From the NCBI GenBank assembly GCA_028751875.1, contig CM054162.1:1025266-1089265 (forward strand): a stretch of DNA of 64,000 nucleotides, read 5' to 3'. A program made the translations under genes and the position numbers. Position 1 is the first letter of the stretch. Each line of letters opens with the position of its first letter. Of this stretch, positions 23,026 through 36,062 are shown in pieces. Source of the stretch: Rapana venosa (lineage: Eukaryota > Mollusca > Gastropoda > Neogastropoda > Muricidae). A model generated the notes under the pieces. That model was not told where the DNA came from, did not search any database, and saw nothing but the letters and a program-made list of their open reading frames with translations.

Positions 23026-24156
23026 TCATCTTCACCATGACCCTATTGCAGATCTCTTGAACCGTTCCAGCATGTGTCCAGTCTGCCATCTTGAGAATGT
23101 CCTCAAGAGTAGGTCAGGCCATGCCTCAGCAGGGCTGAAGATGAAGCACCTCTAGGACGATGGGAAGCGAGTCCCTCCACCCCTGCCTTAACAAGGGCTG
23201 GTGTCAGCCTACCAGTATCCATGTCCTTTGATGCTGGCCCCTATGGCATATACACCACACACTACCGTTTTTCTTACTCAAACTCAGCAAACTCTAATGG
23301 ACTATGCAACTGTCCAGGTTTATTGTGTTTATCTGTGATCACACTGTACAAACATGTTTATGATACTAGATATTATTTAATTTTATCAAATCACTTTTCT
23401 GCACTCTGTGGAAAAATGCACCAACCAACCCATCTACACCTCCTGTCCTTTTTATGACGTGGGACTTTTGTTCTAATTTCAAACACTCATTTCATGAAAG
23501 TGAAAGTGATCACTCTACGATCTATTAATTGTACTAGATAACCTAGCCCTAATTCACACAGCTATGTGAAAAAAATTATTCTAAAACCACACCTAAAGAC
23601 GCACAGAGGAATATGTGTTCCTTTCAGCACAGAAAACTGTCCATCCTCTGAGGGAAGCGGTACAGTGGTTCTGTGTGGTGTGGCTGCATGCTGCACACAG
23701 GATGCCACAAGCTGTGCCTTGAACTCCTGGTGTCTGGATCACTTCCCTGCTAGCTTGACTGCAGCCAGCTGTGGGTTGGCCTGAAGAGGGCGAGGACTGT
23801 TGTTGGAGGAGCATGCAGTGTCTTCTTGTCTCTAGCAGCAGCAGGAGGGGGACCAGCAGTCTCAGAGTCACGAGCTGTAAGCATCACACAGCTGTCAGCC
23901 AGGAGGCGGCTGTTGTCAGCGTGGCTTCTGCCTGGTCTCCTTCTGCAGCTTGGTCAAGACTCCCTCTCTGCACCAGGCTGATAGGAGGCAGAGCATGGTT
24001 CTGTACAACGTGCCTTTAACACCACACAGAATGCATCTGCTATGAACACACCACTATACCATGCTCTTTGTCCAGCCAGATGAAACAGAGCCAGATCAAA
24101 ACCACTCCACTGTGTAAACTGTGTAGAGTTCACTACAGCACGACACCACTATCAGT

Positions 24157-24200
<44 letters not shown>

Positions 24201-24599
24201 TGATGGACAGACAGAGACGGATGGACAGACAGACACACAGACAGAGACGGATGGAGCAGACACGACAGACGGTACAGAGTCAGATTGAGAAAAGCATGGT
24301 GCAGGAGAAAGACTAGTTCATGCAGAGCATAGACAAAGAGAGACTTGACTCAGTAGCAGGAGGATCACAGGGACTACAGAAATCAGGAATGCTAAACCAT
24401 TAACATTGCGTTAGTGAATACTGACCCAGTCATGTGCGATCACGCAAAACATCCCCTCAAACACACATCAACTGCCACCCCACACACAACACACCCACCG
24501 GGAAGAAAAAGTCTGTCTAATTGAGGACTGACGTCACCTTTAAGATATCCCTAGTAGTGCGAACGCCATACAGAAAAGTTAATATGCCTCCTGACCAAC
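23026..24599. other. No gene recognised; (AG)n
   Basis: Contains an (AG)n tract at 24161-24197 followed by GACAGAC-rich imperfect repeats to about 24260. Open frames of 80-90 codons (for example minus 23593-23871, which starts with a leucine run) have no domain and no supporting splice context. Confidence 0.4.
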
Positions 24600-24759
24600 A
24601 ACTGGCAACCTGTTCTGCTTTTCAGGAAGAGTAGGCCAATGTGTGCCGGTGGAATACATGACAAACTTTATAAAGCTACATATACATGGGACTGTGTTAA
24701 AAAAGCACATGTGTGCTTATTACATTATCCTCTGAATTCATAAAAATGAATAAATTTAC

Positions 24760-24760
<1 letters not shown>
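24600..24760 (+). mobile_element. SINE family C, 3' fragment
   Basis: 'agagtaggccaatgtgtgcc', 'ataaagctacatatacatgg' and 'aaagcacatgtgtgcttatt' correspond to the distal half of the family C body. The tRNA head is absent. Confidence 0.75.
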
Positions 24761-24763
<3 letters not shown>

Positions 24764-24810
<47 letters not shown>

Positions 24811-24812
24811 AC
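24764..24812. repeat. (AC)n microsatellite
   Basis: Pure AC dinucleotide run of about 45 bases. Confidence 0.95.
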
Positions 24813-25310
24813 GCAGAGACACACACGCCACACTTACTTCAAATACACTCTGGGTGAAGCAGTTCCCTTAGCCGATCACTGACCTTGTCTGTTACCTGAT
24901 TCTCGTGCACTCTGTCCATCCACCGGCCTGAGCGTCCAGGAAAACAGGTCTGCTGGGCTGAGGGCTGGGAAGGGAACGCCCTGGTCAGTCACAAGGGGTC
25001 CTTCCGCGAGGTGGAAAGGCGGGGACAGAGGCGGTGGAGACCTCAGCGTCTGTTGCCGGGTAGTCTGTACACGTCAGTGCCCCTGCTCTGCTCCACATAG
25101 CTGGCAGGGTGGGAGGGTGGTTGGTATATGGCGGAGGTGGCGTCACAGAGGGCATGGGGGTGGGGACAGTTTCCATTTGAACAGAGAAGGCGTGTTAGAA
25201 CATCGCGGCCTGTGTAGCTTGGATGTGGACTGTGATTTTGCACCAATGGTTTGGCTGAGAAGGAGGTCTTATGAATCTTATGAATGCAGTTGTGTTGTGT
25301 GTGTGTGTAG

Positions 25311-25363
<53 letters not shown>

Positions 25364-25463
25364 TGTGTGTATGTGTGTGTGCTAGTGTGTGTGTGAAATT
25401 AATTCGAAATAGTCTTTACTGGGGGTCACAGATTAAGCCTTCACAGCCTTGACTGCAGGTGTC
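24813..25463. other. No gene seen; (GT)n
   Basis: A (GT)n tract lies at about 25295-25395. The stretch 'aaattaatt.gaaatagtctttact' after it recurs at about 27370-27400, indicating a short shared repeat next to GT microsatellites. Confidence 0.5.
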
Positions 25464-26443
25464 TCAGCCTGGCTGTGGACCATGGGGCAGCCTTGTTGGG
25501 TGGTGACATCCCGGGGGTGGGCTAGAAGAGAAGAGGCATGCAGTGTAGTGCGGGAACACACTTCTCAGAAGTCCCTCAGCTTGACCCAGTCTGCTGATGA
25601 AACAGGACCTCCTAGCAGCTATTGATCCCGACGTGGAATACCACACGTCTGATGAGGGGTCTGATGAGGGGTGAAGGGGGCGAGACAGTAGCCACTGACA
25701 CAGGTGGTCGACAGTCAGGCCAGGCACTGACAGGTTACAGACCGGGTGGCTGTGTGTTGGCATTTTGTTGTTGTCCAATTGTACCAACACAGAGTCACCC
25801 AACAGTAGTGTGTTGATACTGGGTGGGACAGATTTCTGCTTCAGAGCAGTTAAGGGAGATAGGCGGGGTGGGGCTTTGTTGGTAGCTGGGGACTTGGGCT
25901 GTTTGCGTGTCTGTGTATTGAGATGTGTGGCTGTGGAGTGTGAATGAATTAAGTGGGGGGTGTGGGCAAAAATGGGTTGTTTGTTACGTTGATTGTTTGT
26001 CAAAGGGAAGTGGGAGTGAGAAGATTGTAATTTGTCTGCAAGAATTAGCTGCTTGTTAGTCTGTGTGTGCACAGATGAAGAGTTGATTTGTTTACATTGT
26101 GTCAGTGGTTTGTCTGCAGTGGCTGAGAGTGAATATGTTGCATTGTCTGAAAGAACTTTAAATCTGTTTGAAAACATCTACACTATATTTTTCTGTTTGT
26201 GGGGACAGTTCAGCAGGAGGAAGCTCTGTGTTTGCATTGTCTGTCTGTGTCACTGAATGATGCGACTGTTTGGCAGCAGAGATAGTCTGTAGTTGTGTCT
26301 TGGTGCTTTTGTTGACATTGCTTTGACTGTCTTTGAATGACTGCTGTTTCTTTCATTTGGGTTTGCTGGGTTTTGTGGCTGTCTTGTAGCTTATTGATTT
26401 GATTTAATACTACTTGTTTCATGATTTTCATGGAGTTTTTCAT
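25464..26443 (-). pseudogene. Retroelement ORF1-like protein with SGNH-hydrolase-like domain
   Basis: Two adjacent minus-strand frames. The first (26443-26210, 77 codons) is Gln/Lys-rich and looks coiled-coil-like. The second (26177-25464, 237 codons) begins FSNRFKVLSD, continues with a Gln/Asn/Thr-rich linker, then has SINTLLLGDSVLVQL (SGNH block I, G-D-S), LSVPGLTVDHL (block II glycine) and, near the end, FPHYTACLFSSSPPPG. Block III is in another frame: VVFHVGIN is readable one or two bases off, between SSDV and RLGQ, so a compensated frameshift pair is present. SGNH or esterase-like domains occur in ORF1 of some CR1-type LINEs and related elements. No RT was found next to it. It could instead be a host gene fragment, which I consider less likely. 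Confidence 0.5.
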
Positions 26444-26849
26444 TCTGATCTATTAATTAGAGATGTTTTAAGTGTTGTGTTCTATCTGTTGTCTTGTTTG
26501 CAAAAGTTAAGATTCCAGTGTATGTATTTTGCTCTGCATGTGGAGATGGTGAGGTTTGCAGCGATGAATTGACTGTAGAGCATAGTTACTGTAGCAGTGT
26601 TAGACATCTGAGTGAGAATGAGGGGTGCATTGCGCTGTTGTGTAGAGGCGTCTGTAGATGAGAGGGGAGGGTTGGTGTGGAGGGAAGGGTCTGGACTGGG
26701 GGAGGGGGTAGAAGTGGGGCAAGGATTGGTAAGAGGAGAGGAAGGGGAGGTGGTGGGAGTGTCAGGAAAGCTTGTTGTTGAAGGAAGGGTGAGGTGAGGT
26801 GAGGAGTCCGGACAGGGAGGGGGCTTTTACGGGGGGGGGGGGGAGGGGA
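26444..26849. other. No gene seen; G-rich stretch
   Basis: GGGGAGG-rich sequence from about 26650 with a run of G at 26830-26842. No supported feature. Confidence 0.35.
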
Positions 26850-26975
26850 GGCGGGGCGAGTGGAGTCGGCGCTGATGTTAACTCGAGAGGAAAAGTCCTC
26901 TTGAACGAGAATCGATCCTGGGTCATCAGATCACGAACACATCACTCTAGCCACCAGGCCATCCTCTCCTCCCCC
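26850..26975 (-). mobile_element. SINE family C, 5' head fragment
   Basis: 'gagtggagtcggcgctgatg', 'tcctcttgaacgagaatcga' and 'atcacgaacacatcactcta' match the right-hand, tRNA-like part of the copy at 20865-21190. The body is missing on the left. Confidence 0.7.
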
Positions 26976-27690
26976 CGGGTAACGAGCAGGTGCGGGGTAA
27001 GGCCTGTAGGCGAATCCAGAGAGGTGGGATGTGTGTGCTGACCTCACCTGTAGACAAGTGGCAGGGATGCTCGGAAGGCAGCATCCTCTGTGGAGCTGCT
27101 GCAGCCACACAGCACGACTGACAGGGATGAACACAGCGTGTGTGGGGAGGGAGACAGACACAGGAACAGAAGTGGGCGACAGGGCACAGGGGTCAGCAAA
27201 CACAGGCCGGTGCCGTAGTGTACATAGTGTAGGTGTGTTTTGCATAGGCCTAAGACAGTATAGGCTGGTTAATGGTTAGAATCCTAGTTATTTGGATAAT
27301 CAGTTTTGTGTGTGTATGTGTGTGTATGTGTGTGTGTGTGTGTGTGTGCTAGTGTGTGCTAGTGTGTGTGAAATTAATTCAAAACAGTCTTTACTAGGGG
27401 TAAAAGATTAAGCCTTCACACCTTTTGCATATCTTGCCCTAAAAAAAAATCAAGAAAGAAAATGAACAAAAGCAGCCTTAATCCATGTATATATAATATA
27501 AAAGGAAAAGAAAATGAGAGAAAATGCAGTATTCATAATATATAAGAAACAAAACAGTCATATATGCTTGATTCAAACCGACAAGTAGTGAAGAAAACAT
27601 GTAACATGGCTAGAAAGGACAGTTTACAAAACAAGCTACAACCACAGACTAATGCCCATGTATAAAAGAAGTGGCCTTGTGATTTATCCA
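26976..27690. other. No gene seen; (GT)n
   Basis: Degenerate GT repeats at 27307-27370 are followed by a copy of the 'aaattaatt' block also found after the 25.3 kb GT tract. No gene seen. Confidence 0.4.

Positions 27691-27755
<65 letters not shown>
27691..27755. repeat. (GT)n microsatellite
   Basis: About 62 bases of pure GT immediately left of a LINE fragment. Confidence 0.95.
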
Positions 27756-27758
<3 letters not shown>

Positions 27759-28767
27759 AATATAAGTAACACGTAAGTAGCAGAATATTGTTTGCTCACT
27801 TTAGTTCAGCTTTCAATACAATACAGCCTCATGTTCTTGTTTACAAAATACTTTCAAAATTTGACATAGACTATCAACTTGTTCTTTGGCTGATTGCATT
27901 TTCAACTAACAGACCGCAGCACGTTTTTGCCAAATTACCTGTACGGATTTTCCACAGGGATGCGTTCCTCTCCACTTCTGTGCATTCTATACACAGATAG
28001 TTGCATATGCAGCTATGACAATTCCTTTCTTGTAAAATATGCCGATGACAGTGCTCTTTTGTCTCTCTTATCTGGATCCGTCCAAAAACCATGGTCCAGC
28101 CCTCACCGATTTCGTCAACTGGTGTGATGAGGCGTATCTGGAGCTAAATGTTTTTAAAACTAAAGATCTTCCTATCGATTTCAGAAGATCGGGTCACACT
28201 TCTGAGCATATTATCATCCATAGTCAAGAGGTTGAAAACGTTTCAAAATACAAGTATCTGGGAACTGTTTTTGATCACAAATTAACCTAGGATGCTAACA
28301 CTGACGCTATTGTCAAAAAGGGACAACAACGGATGTATTGTCTAAGGAAGCTTAACTCATTTTTTATTGACAAAAGGATGATTTCTTTGTTCTACAAGTC
28401 CTACATAGAGAGTGTTCTAAGTTTTGCTTTCATCTATTGGTACAAGAACATAAGTGTTAAAAACAAGGATGATATTCGGAGAATTGTTGGAATCTGCTAA
28501 AAATATAAATTGGAGAAGTAAAAAGAGATCTCAAGTCATACTGCGATCAGCAGCTTGTGGGCAAAGCATTTGCTATCTTGGCTGATCCATCCCATGCTAT
28601 GTCTTCGGAATTTCAGTTGTTGCCTTCAGGACGCCGTTTTCGATGCTCCAACAGTAAAACAAATAGAAAAGACATTCTTTTGTTCCAGTAGTCATTCGAA
28701 TTCTAAATTCAAAACAGCACTGACCAAACAGTTTTACGTTCTCTAATATACCTCCTTGATTGCCAAG

Positions 28768-28831
<64 letters not shown>

Positions 28832-29249
28832 GTCATGAAAATAAGTACTCCTGCATCTTATTTTTGGCTTAAATGATATTTAAATGGTGTGTGTGTGTGT
28901 GTTGTGTGTGTGAGTTTATCTTTACTAGTCAATGGTTATTGTGGTGCGCGCGCGCCTGTATATGTGTCTGTTTAATAGTCACTAGCCTTCTTAAAATTGC
29001 GTTCATATATTGGTGTGTGCGTGGAAGGGGGGGGGGGGGGGGAAGCTGCGCACGAATGCGTGCGATGGTTTTTTTTTAACTGTTTTTTATTCTTATATAT
29101 CAAGGATACTGGAATAAGCTCTTATTTGCTTTTTCACATTCAGTCCCCGAGTGTATGCGGTTTTGTGAGTACGTGCATGTGTGCAGGTGTAAACGATAAG
29201 TTTATGTCTTTTCCAATCAATAGTTTTTACAACATTGTGTTCCTACATT

Positions 29250-29306
<57 letters not shown>

Positions 29307-29330
29307 TGTGTGTGTGAGTGCGTACGCCGT
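28768..29330. repeat. GT/GTGC microsatellites in the LINE 3' region
   Basis: (GTGC)n passing into (GT)n at 28768-28827, short GT runs at 28885-28912, a G run at 29027-29042, and (GT)n at 29251-29317. Confidence 0.9.
29085..29170 (-). mobile_element. SINE family C, short 3' fragment
   Basis: 'tatcaaggatactggaataa' and 'cagtccccgagtgtatgcgg' match the 3' end of the other family C copies. Confidence 0.65.
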
Positions 29331-29545
29331 GAGTGTTTGCTCGAGCCTGGGTTACTGTGTGTGATATGTTTTAAGCTATTTTGGAATGTTTATAACAATT
29401 TGAAATGTATTTGTCTTGGGTCTTTTGAGATATTATAGGTATGACTGTGCCTGTCAGTATTGTAATTGCCCTTCATGGTATGGTTAAAGTGGTTTTGACT
29501 TGACTTGACTTGACATAGATATTAAACAGTTTTGTTCTGTTGCAG

Positions 29546-29620
29546 GAAATCACGGAGCACCCTTGTATGATCTGTGAGACCTCAGAGTCACAGAAGCCAT
29601 CTTGTATGCTGAAGCAAACA
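29546..29620 (+). other. Possible small exon (weak)
   Basis: 'tctgttgcag' is followed by 25 open codons (EITEHPCMICETSESQKPSC...) ending at 'acag|gtgaggt'. Acceptor and donor both fit consensus, but the peptide has no known domain, no partner exon was found, and a chance occurrence is quite possible. Confidence 0.15.
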
Positions 29621-30726
29621 GGTGAGGTACGCTCAACCTCAGTCCACAGACAACACCCCTGCCTGTGGGGGGACTCTGTACACAAGGACTGCCACACTGG
29701 ACACCGATACGATTTTAGTTAGTAATGCAACAGGTAAGAAGACTGAGGGGTAAATGTCTCCTCAAAGATAAGAATGCTTACAATCAAACACTGCAATCGA
29801 GTGTTCGTGTGGGTGGGAAGGGAGACAACTGGCCAAGACAGCGAGGAGGTTAGCACGATGCTGTGGACTTCTGGCTCCTTGAGGAGACTGCTGTTTCAGC
29901 AAACAGTGCTGGGTCACCCCCAGTCTAGACGACATTCCTGGGTAAACAATGTCACAGGCAAAATAGCATTTGCTCAAGACTGCATTGCCTCTGACACGGT
30001 ATGCCGTGCTGTCTGTCATACACACTCCCATTCACAAGGCTGCGATATCCCCCCAGATGTTTAAGAATGCTCAACCTGTTGCAAGACTATGTGCCTCGCT
30101 AGACCTGACCAAAGTGTGCAGCTTGAAGCTTTTGAACAGACGATTCAGTATGGACTCCCGTGATGATCATCGTGTCATAGTGCATGATTTAGTGCGTTTT
30201 ATGATGGACTTACTTCATGAAGGATGCAGAGTGTGATGGACACTGCTCACAACCCTTTACCCATCAACTCTCAGAGCACAGCCAGATCAGCTTGCAAAAG
30301 AGTGGTAACGCTAGATACTGCTTCAGCTCTCTCGCATCCACTCTGCCAAACACATCTCAAAACATACCCCCCCACACACACACACACCCACACACACTAA
30401 ACTTGGCAAAACCACTGTGGAGGGCCAGGCACACCAAGCAAACCACAAAACAAGTGAAGTGAAGTTGAGGTGAGTACTCTCTGCCAGAGCTCTTATCGGG
30501 CAGCCCAGTCCTGGTCCACTAATGCCTTGTCTGTGCTGTTAACAGGCTAACTGACACCTGTCAAACCACCTCACTCTGGACACAGGGGCAGTGGCCCCAC
30601 CTCCACACCTGAGAGACCTGGTCACAGCACACGGGTCCAGCAACAGTCCGCCCTTCACCCCAACACAGATCTTGCTGGACACAGACACCTGGTTCAGTGG
30701 AGAGGAACAGTGCAGGGGACGGCTGG
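29621..30726. other. No gene recognised
   Basis: Open frames of up to 96 codons (29774-30064 plus) lack domains. No RNA gene or clear repeat apart from a short CA run at about 30370. Confidence 0.4.
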
Positions 30727-31095
30727 CGTGGAGGTGTCTAACGCGCCTGCCTGCAAAGCCAAGTCCGGGTCAGAAGAGTGCTGTGGTTCGAATCCCGTTT
30801 GGACCCGAAACTTTCATTAGACCATGAGTGGTGATCTGGGCGCTAGTCTTTCAGATGAAATAATAAACCGAGGTCCCGTGTGTTACACATAATTATTAAG
30901 TACACGTAAAAGAATCCATGGAAACAAGATAGTTATCCCTGGCAAAAAAGGTTTTAGGAGAAAAGCCACTCTGATGGGGAAACAAATACACTTGCAGACA
31001 GGAAAAAGAACATGAAAAACGTGGCGCTGCTCTTGCGGCGACGCGCTCATTCCGGGGGAAACAGCCTGAATTTCACGCGGACAAATCTGCCTTGA
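30727..31095 (+). mobile_element. SINE family B, near full-length
   Basis: tRNA-derived head: A-box-like 'tggcgtggaggtgtctaacg' and B-box 'tggttcgaatcccg'. The body has 'accatgagtggtgatctggg', 'gctagtctttcagatga', 'aaaccgaggtcccgtgtg' and 'acgtaaaagaatccatgg'. It ends with 'cgacgcgctcattccggggg' and 'gaatttcacgcggacaaatc'. An opposite-strand copy is at 33625-33970. Confidence 0.85.
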
Positions 31096-31184
31096 CGTAA
31101 ACTGGTATAAACAAGACCGGTCGTGTATGTGTGTACTGAGCAGTGACCAGCTTGGTTCTAGGCTTTCTGCAGAGAGCTAGACTA

Positions 31185-31370
31185 GCAATGACAATGACAA
31201 ATGATTGAGCTAGACTAGCAGTGACAATGACAATGACAAATGATTGAGCTAGACTAGCAGTGACAATGACAAATGATTGAGCTAGACTAGCAGTGACAAT
31301 GGCAATGACAAATGATTGAGCTAGACTAGCAATGACAATGACAAATGATTGAGCTAGACTAGCAGTGCTG
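31185..31370. repeat. Short tandem array, 33-39 bp units
   Basis: Five to six units of 'gagctagactagcaRtgaca' plus 'atgacaaatgatt', differing by presence of an extra 'tgacaa' hexamer. Unit lengths are multiples of 3, so a minus-strand frame stays open with an ASLAQSFVIVI-type repeat. I do not think this is a gene. Confidence 0.9.
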
Positions 31371-32940
<1,570 letters not shown>

Positions 32941-33166
32941 TTTTTCTTTTTTTTTGGATTGCAGAGATTTTCTTTCCATTCGTTCGATATTTGTTGACTT
33001 CTCTCTTTTTTTTTAAGTGTCCTTCTTTTTGTGCAGGCCTCCATCAACTTTTGAACAGGCATGAAACTATATAAAACCATTCCAAAGAATACATGGACAT
33101 GCACATAACACACATGTCTTTCTTCCACGTCTTGGAACTCCTGGCACTTGTATAATCCTCCTAGTC

Positions 33167-33385
33167 ATGCTGGTCACCACGAAAGGCACGGAGACTTTAC
33201 AGTCCTCGTTCCCCAATGTGACTGAGGACCACCAGCTTGACCTGAAGCCTTGGGACACCTCTGACCCCTACTTCAGTGCCACTGACCGTGTCATTTGGCA
33301 GCGAGTTTTAAAGTGCTATGTGCGACAGGCCGTGGTCTTTGTGGGAATTCCCGGTAACTTCTTGTGCTGCGTTGTGTTTTTCCAG
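33167..33385 (+). CDS. Rhodopsin-family GPCR, first exon (N-terminus and TM1)
   Basis: Starts at ATG 33167 with an extracellular N-terminus of about 45 residues, including a glycosylation sequon (NVT) and an acidic stretch. TM1 is CYVRQAVVFVGIPGNFLCCV, containing the conserved GN. It ends VVFFQ at 'ttccag|gtacag', phase 0. The exon at 17286 begins in phase 0 with QGLSDRINL, exactly what should follow TM1, so both belong to one receptor type. However, this exon lies 13 kb downstream of the terminal exon on the same strand. It is therefore the start of a second, tandem gene whose later exons are not in the window, or the assembly order is wrong. In-frame codons stay open upstream of this ATG, so the true start could be slightly earlier. 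Confidence 0.8.
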
Positions 33386-33624
33386 GTACAGTGCATAAGG
33401 TTTCCTCAGAAAATTACCATCAAATCAATGTGACAGTTATTTTGTTTTGATATTTTTAGGAGGTGGGGCGGGGGTGGGTGGGAGGTGGAGAGCTGTGCAT
33501 CCTGATTTTTTTGCTGTTTGTTTTGGCGATTTTGTTTTTATGTTTGTGTTTCATTATTCTGTGAGTTAGTATTTCTGTTAAGAACGTCTGATCTCTTTCT
33601 CTTTATGTCTCTCTCTTATTGATG
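33386..33624 (+). other. Start of intron after GPCR first exon
   Basis: Begins GTACAG. G/T-rich, with no coding sequence recognised. Confidence 0.6.
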
Positions 33625-33970
33625 TATTGGTTTATTGGTTTTTACAACTTTAAGTCACGGCAGATTTCTCTGGGTGAAATTCGGGCTGCTCTTCCCGGGA
33701 GAGCGCGTCGCCACAAGAGCACTGCCACTCGGTTTAAAAAAAATCCTATCTGCAAATGTATTTATTTTCCATTTATAGTGTGTTTTTTCTACATAAGTTT
33801 GCAAGGGCCAACTTCTTTTGTTGCCGTGGGTCTTTTGCGTGCGCTAAATAATGATGTCTAACACTTGGGACGTCGGTGTATTATCTCTCATCTGAAAGAC
33901 TAGCACCCATACCACCACTCATGGTCTTATAGATTGGGAAAATTTTCGGGTCCAAACGGGAATCAAACCA
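33625..33970 (-). mobile_element. SINE family B, inverted copy
   Basis: Read on the minus strand: 'tttgattcccgtttggaccc' (B-box), 'gaccatgagtggtggtatgg', 'gctagtctttcagatgag', and at the distal end 'gcgacgcgctctcccgggaa' and 'gcccgaatttcacccagag'. It lies within the intron that follows the GPCR first exon. Confidence 0.85.
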
Positions 33971-34004
33971 CCACACACTTCCTACTCCTGCTCTCTGTCT
34001 GGTC

Positions 34005-34016
34005 CCTCTGTCTGTA

Positions 34017-34098
<82 letters not shown>

Positions 34099-34135
34099 TC
34101 TCTCTCTCTCTCCCTCTCTGTTTGTCTCTCTCTCT
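34005..34135. repeat. (CTGT)n and (CT)n microsatellite
   Basis: CTGT repeats run into a long CT run immediately left of the RTE-like LINE. Confidence 0.9.
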
Positions 34136-34149
34136 GTATATATACTTAC

Positions 34150-35640
34150 AGGTCAAGACTCGTCAGGGGATGATGGCTTCCCTTTTCTTCATGCAGAAGT
34201 TGAGGCAGCAATCAAATCGCTGAAAAATGGGAAAGCTGCAGGCATGAGAACACCCCTGCAGAGCTGATCAAACACGGGAACAACAGCGATAGACATCCTC
34301 ACAAGAATTTGCAACAAGATCTGGCAGACCAGAGAGTGGCCAACACCTTGGACCCAATCACTCATCATTATGCTCCCCAAGAAAGGCAATCTACAGCAAT
34401 GCCAAAACTATCGAACGATCAGCCTCATAAGCCATGCCAGTAAAGCTATGTTAATAGTCATCTTGAACAGACTAAAGCCACGGGCAGAAGAGATCATCGC
34501 CGAGGGACTGGCAGGTTTCTGCCGAAACAGAAGTACCACAGAACAAATACTCAACCTGCGAGTTCTGAGTGAGAAATACAGGCAGCACCAACAAAAACTA
34601 TACCATGTCTTCATAGACTTCAAAAAGGCAATCGACCATGTATGGCACGACGCATTATGGGCCACAATGAAGAAGTACAACATGAGACAAAAGATCATTC
34701 CGACCATCAAAGAGCTATACGCAAAAGCCACCAGCGCAGTGTTCGTACAAGGCAAAGTTGAAGAATGGTTCCATACCTCAGTGGGTGTCCGTCAAGGCCG
34801 TTTCCTATCGCCGGGACGGTCCAATGTCTTCCTTGAGCACATTAAGACTGATGCGTTAGAAGATCACACTGCCACAGTCAGTAGTGTAGGGTGGACAACC
34901 ACCAACCTCAGATTTGCCGACGACATTGATGGACTGGCAGGAAACGAACAGGAATTAGGCAACCTAATGTACCTCCTAGGCAAGAAATCCACCAGTTGTG
35001 GCATTGAAATCAGCACCATGAAGACGAAACTCATGACAAACAGTGCCCATCCAATCACTACCAAGATCACAGTCAGTGAAAAAGAACTTCAAGTACCTTG
35101 GAGCTAGTATTAGTGAAGAAGGTTCAAAGACCAAAATCCTCACAAGAGCATTAACAGTTGCAGCAATGGCAAAGCGCAAGACCATCTGGAAGACCAAAAC
35201 ATCTCTGTCAGGACCAAGGTCAAGCTACTGCATGTACTGGTCATATCTACGTATCTGTATGCATGTGAATCCTGGACACTGAATGCAGATCTACAAAGAA
35301 GGATCCAGGCTTTGGAGATAAGATGCCTCAGAAGACTTTTGCATTTCGTATATGGACCACATTACTAACGAAGAAGTCTGACAAACCATCACCCACCAAG
35401 TAAAGCACTACAAAGACCTGCTGAACACATTCAAGAATAGGAAGCTGCGATGATGTGGGCATGTGACAAGATTAAATTGGCTCTCCAAGACCATACTGCA
35501 AGGAACAGTGCAGGGGAAGAGAAGGCGAGGCAGGCCGAAGAAGAAATGGGCAGACAATATCACTAAATGGACCAAGAAGAGCTTTTCCACAACCCAGACA
35601 CTTGCTCATAACCGCCACAAATAGAGCCAACTGGTGCAAC
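34150..35640 (+). pseudogene. 5'-truncated RTE-like LINE, reverse transcriptase
   Basis: Starts in the RT fingers region (AAIKSLKNGKAAGM, then a stop). A 245-codon open frame at 34370-35107 has LPKKGNLQQCQNYRTISLIS, RNRSTTEQILNLRVLSEKY, motif A VFIDFKKAIDHVWH, a damaged motif B (GVRQGRFLSPG, where GVRQGCxLSP is expected) and motif C NLRFADDIDGLAG with the catalytic DD intact. After a shift, FKYLGASISEEGSKTKI follows at about 35070. The C-terminal block RRRGRPKKKWADNITKW is readable near 35525. No endonuclease domain precedes it, because a CT microsatellite and a SINE lie there. Motif style matches RTE-type endonuclease-reverse transcriptases. It is non-functional because of frameshifts and the damaged motif B. 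Confidence 0.85.
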
Positions 35641-35799
35641 GTCCATCACTGCAGTGCCCCTAGGACCCCTGGAACAATATGGAGTTGGGCTCTAGGTGTA
35701 AATTCTGGTACAGCCCTGGTTGTGGCTGGCCAGTCAGATACAGCACTGAAAATCCCTAAGGCAGAGGAAGGCACAAACGACGTCTGATGCTTGTATGTC

Positions 35800-36062
35800 T
35801 GTCTGCCTGGGCTGCAGCCTTTCTTCTCGTTCTTTGATTGTGTGTGTAATTTGTATTTTCCAATGTATTATTTATCAATTTTCCTCTTTCTACTGGTTCA
35901 ATTTATTGGTAAACGTTGCAATAAGGTAGTATTTCAGTATAATCATTAAGAAAATTTTTCTTAGATAGAAAGCTTGATAAAAAAAAAAGCAAATGCATTG
36001 CTTATTCACTCTACCATCTGGAAATAAAAATTTGACTTAACTTGACTTGACTTGACTTGACT
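35800..36062 (+). mobile_element. LINE 3' UTR ending in (TTGAC)n
   Basis: AT-rich sequence ending 'ttgacttaacttgacttgac' repeated to about 36062, the same terminal repeat as the LINE at 27790-29518. It is probably a very short, 5'-truncated copy of that family, since no RT sequence is attached. Confidence 0.55.

Larger units (their letters stand above)
27790..29518 (+). pseudogene. 5'-truncated LINE (Rex1/CR1-group-like) ending in (TTGAC)n
   Basis: RT fragment starting in motif A (HFSSAFNTIQPHVL), then LWLIAFSTNRPQHV. Motif B (PQGCV) is in a shifted frame near 27955. Motif C (KYADDSALLSLLSG) is at about 28040, followed by FVNWCDEAYLELNV, KYKYLGTVFDHKLT, KGQQRMYCLRKLNSF and, in another frame, FQLLPSGRRFRC near 28610. 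Frameshifts and stops are numerous. The 3' UTR is broken up by GT/GC microsatellites (28768-29330) and a SINE piece, and ends with 'gacttgacttgacttgac' at about 29500. The clade name is a guess from motif style. Confidence 0.75.

Noticed and set aside
23593..23871. Short secreted cysteine-containing peptide precursor on the minus strand
   Set aside because: A leucine run near the start resembles a signal peptide, but there is no cleavage-site logic, no cysteine framework and no splice context. Likely chance.
29490..29518. Telomere-like repeat
   Set aside because: TTGAC is not a known animal telomere unit, there are only a few copies, and it sits at LINE ends.
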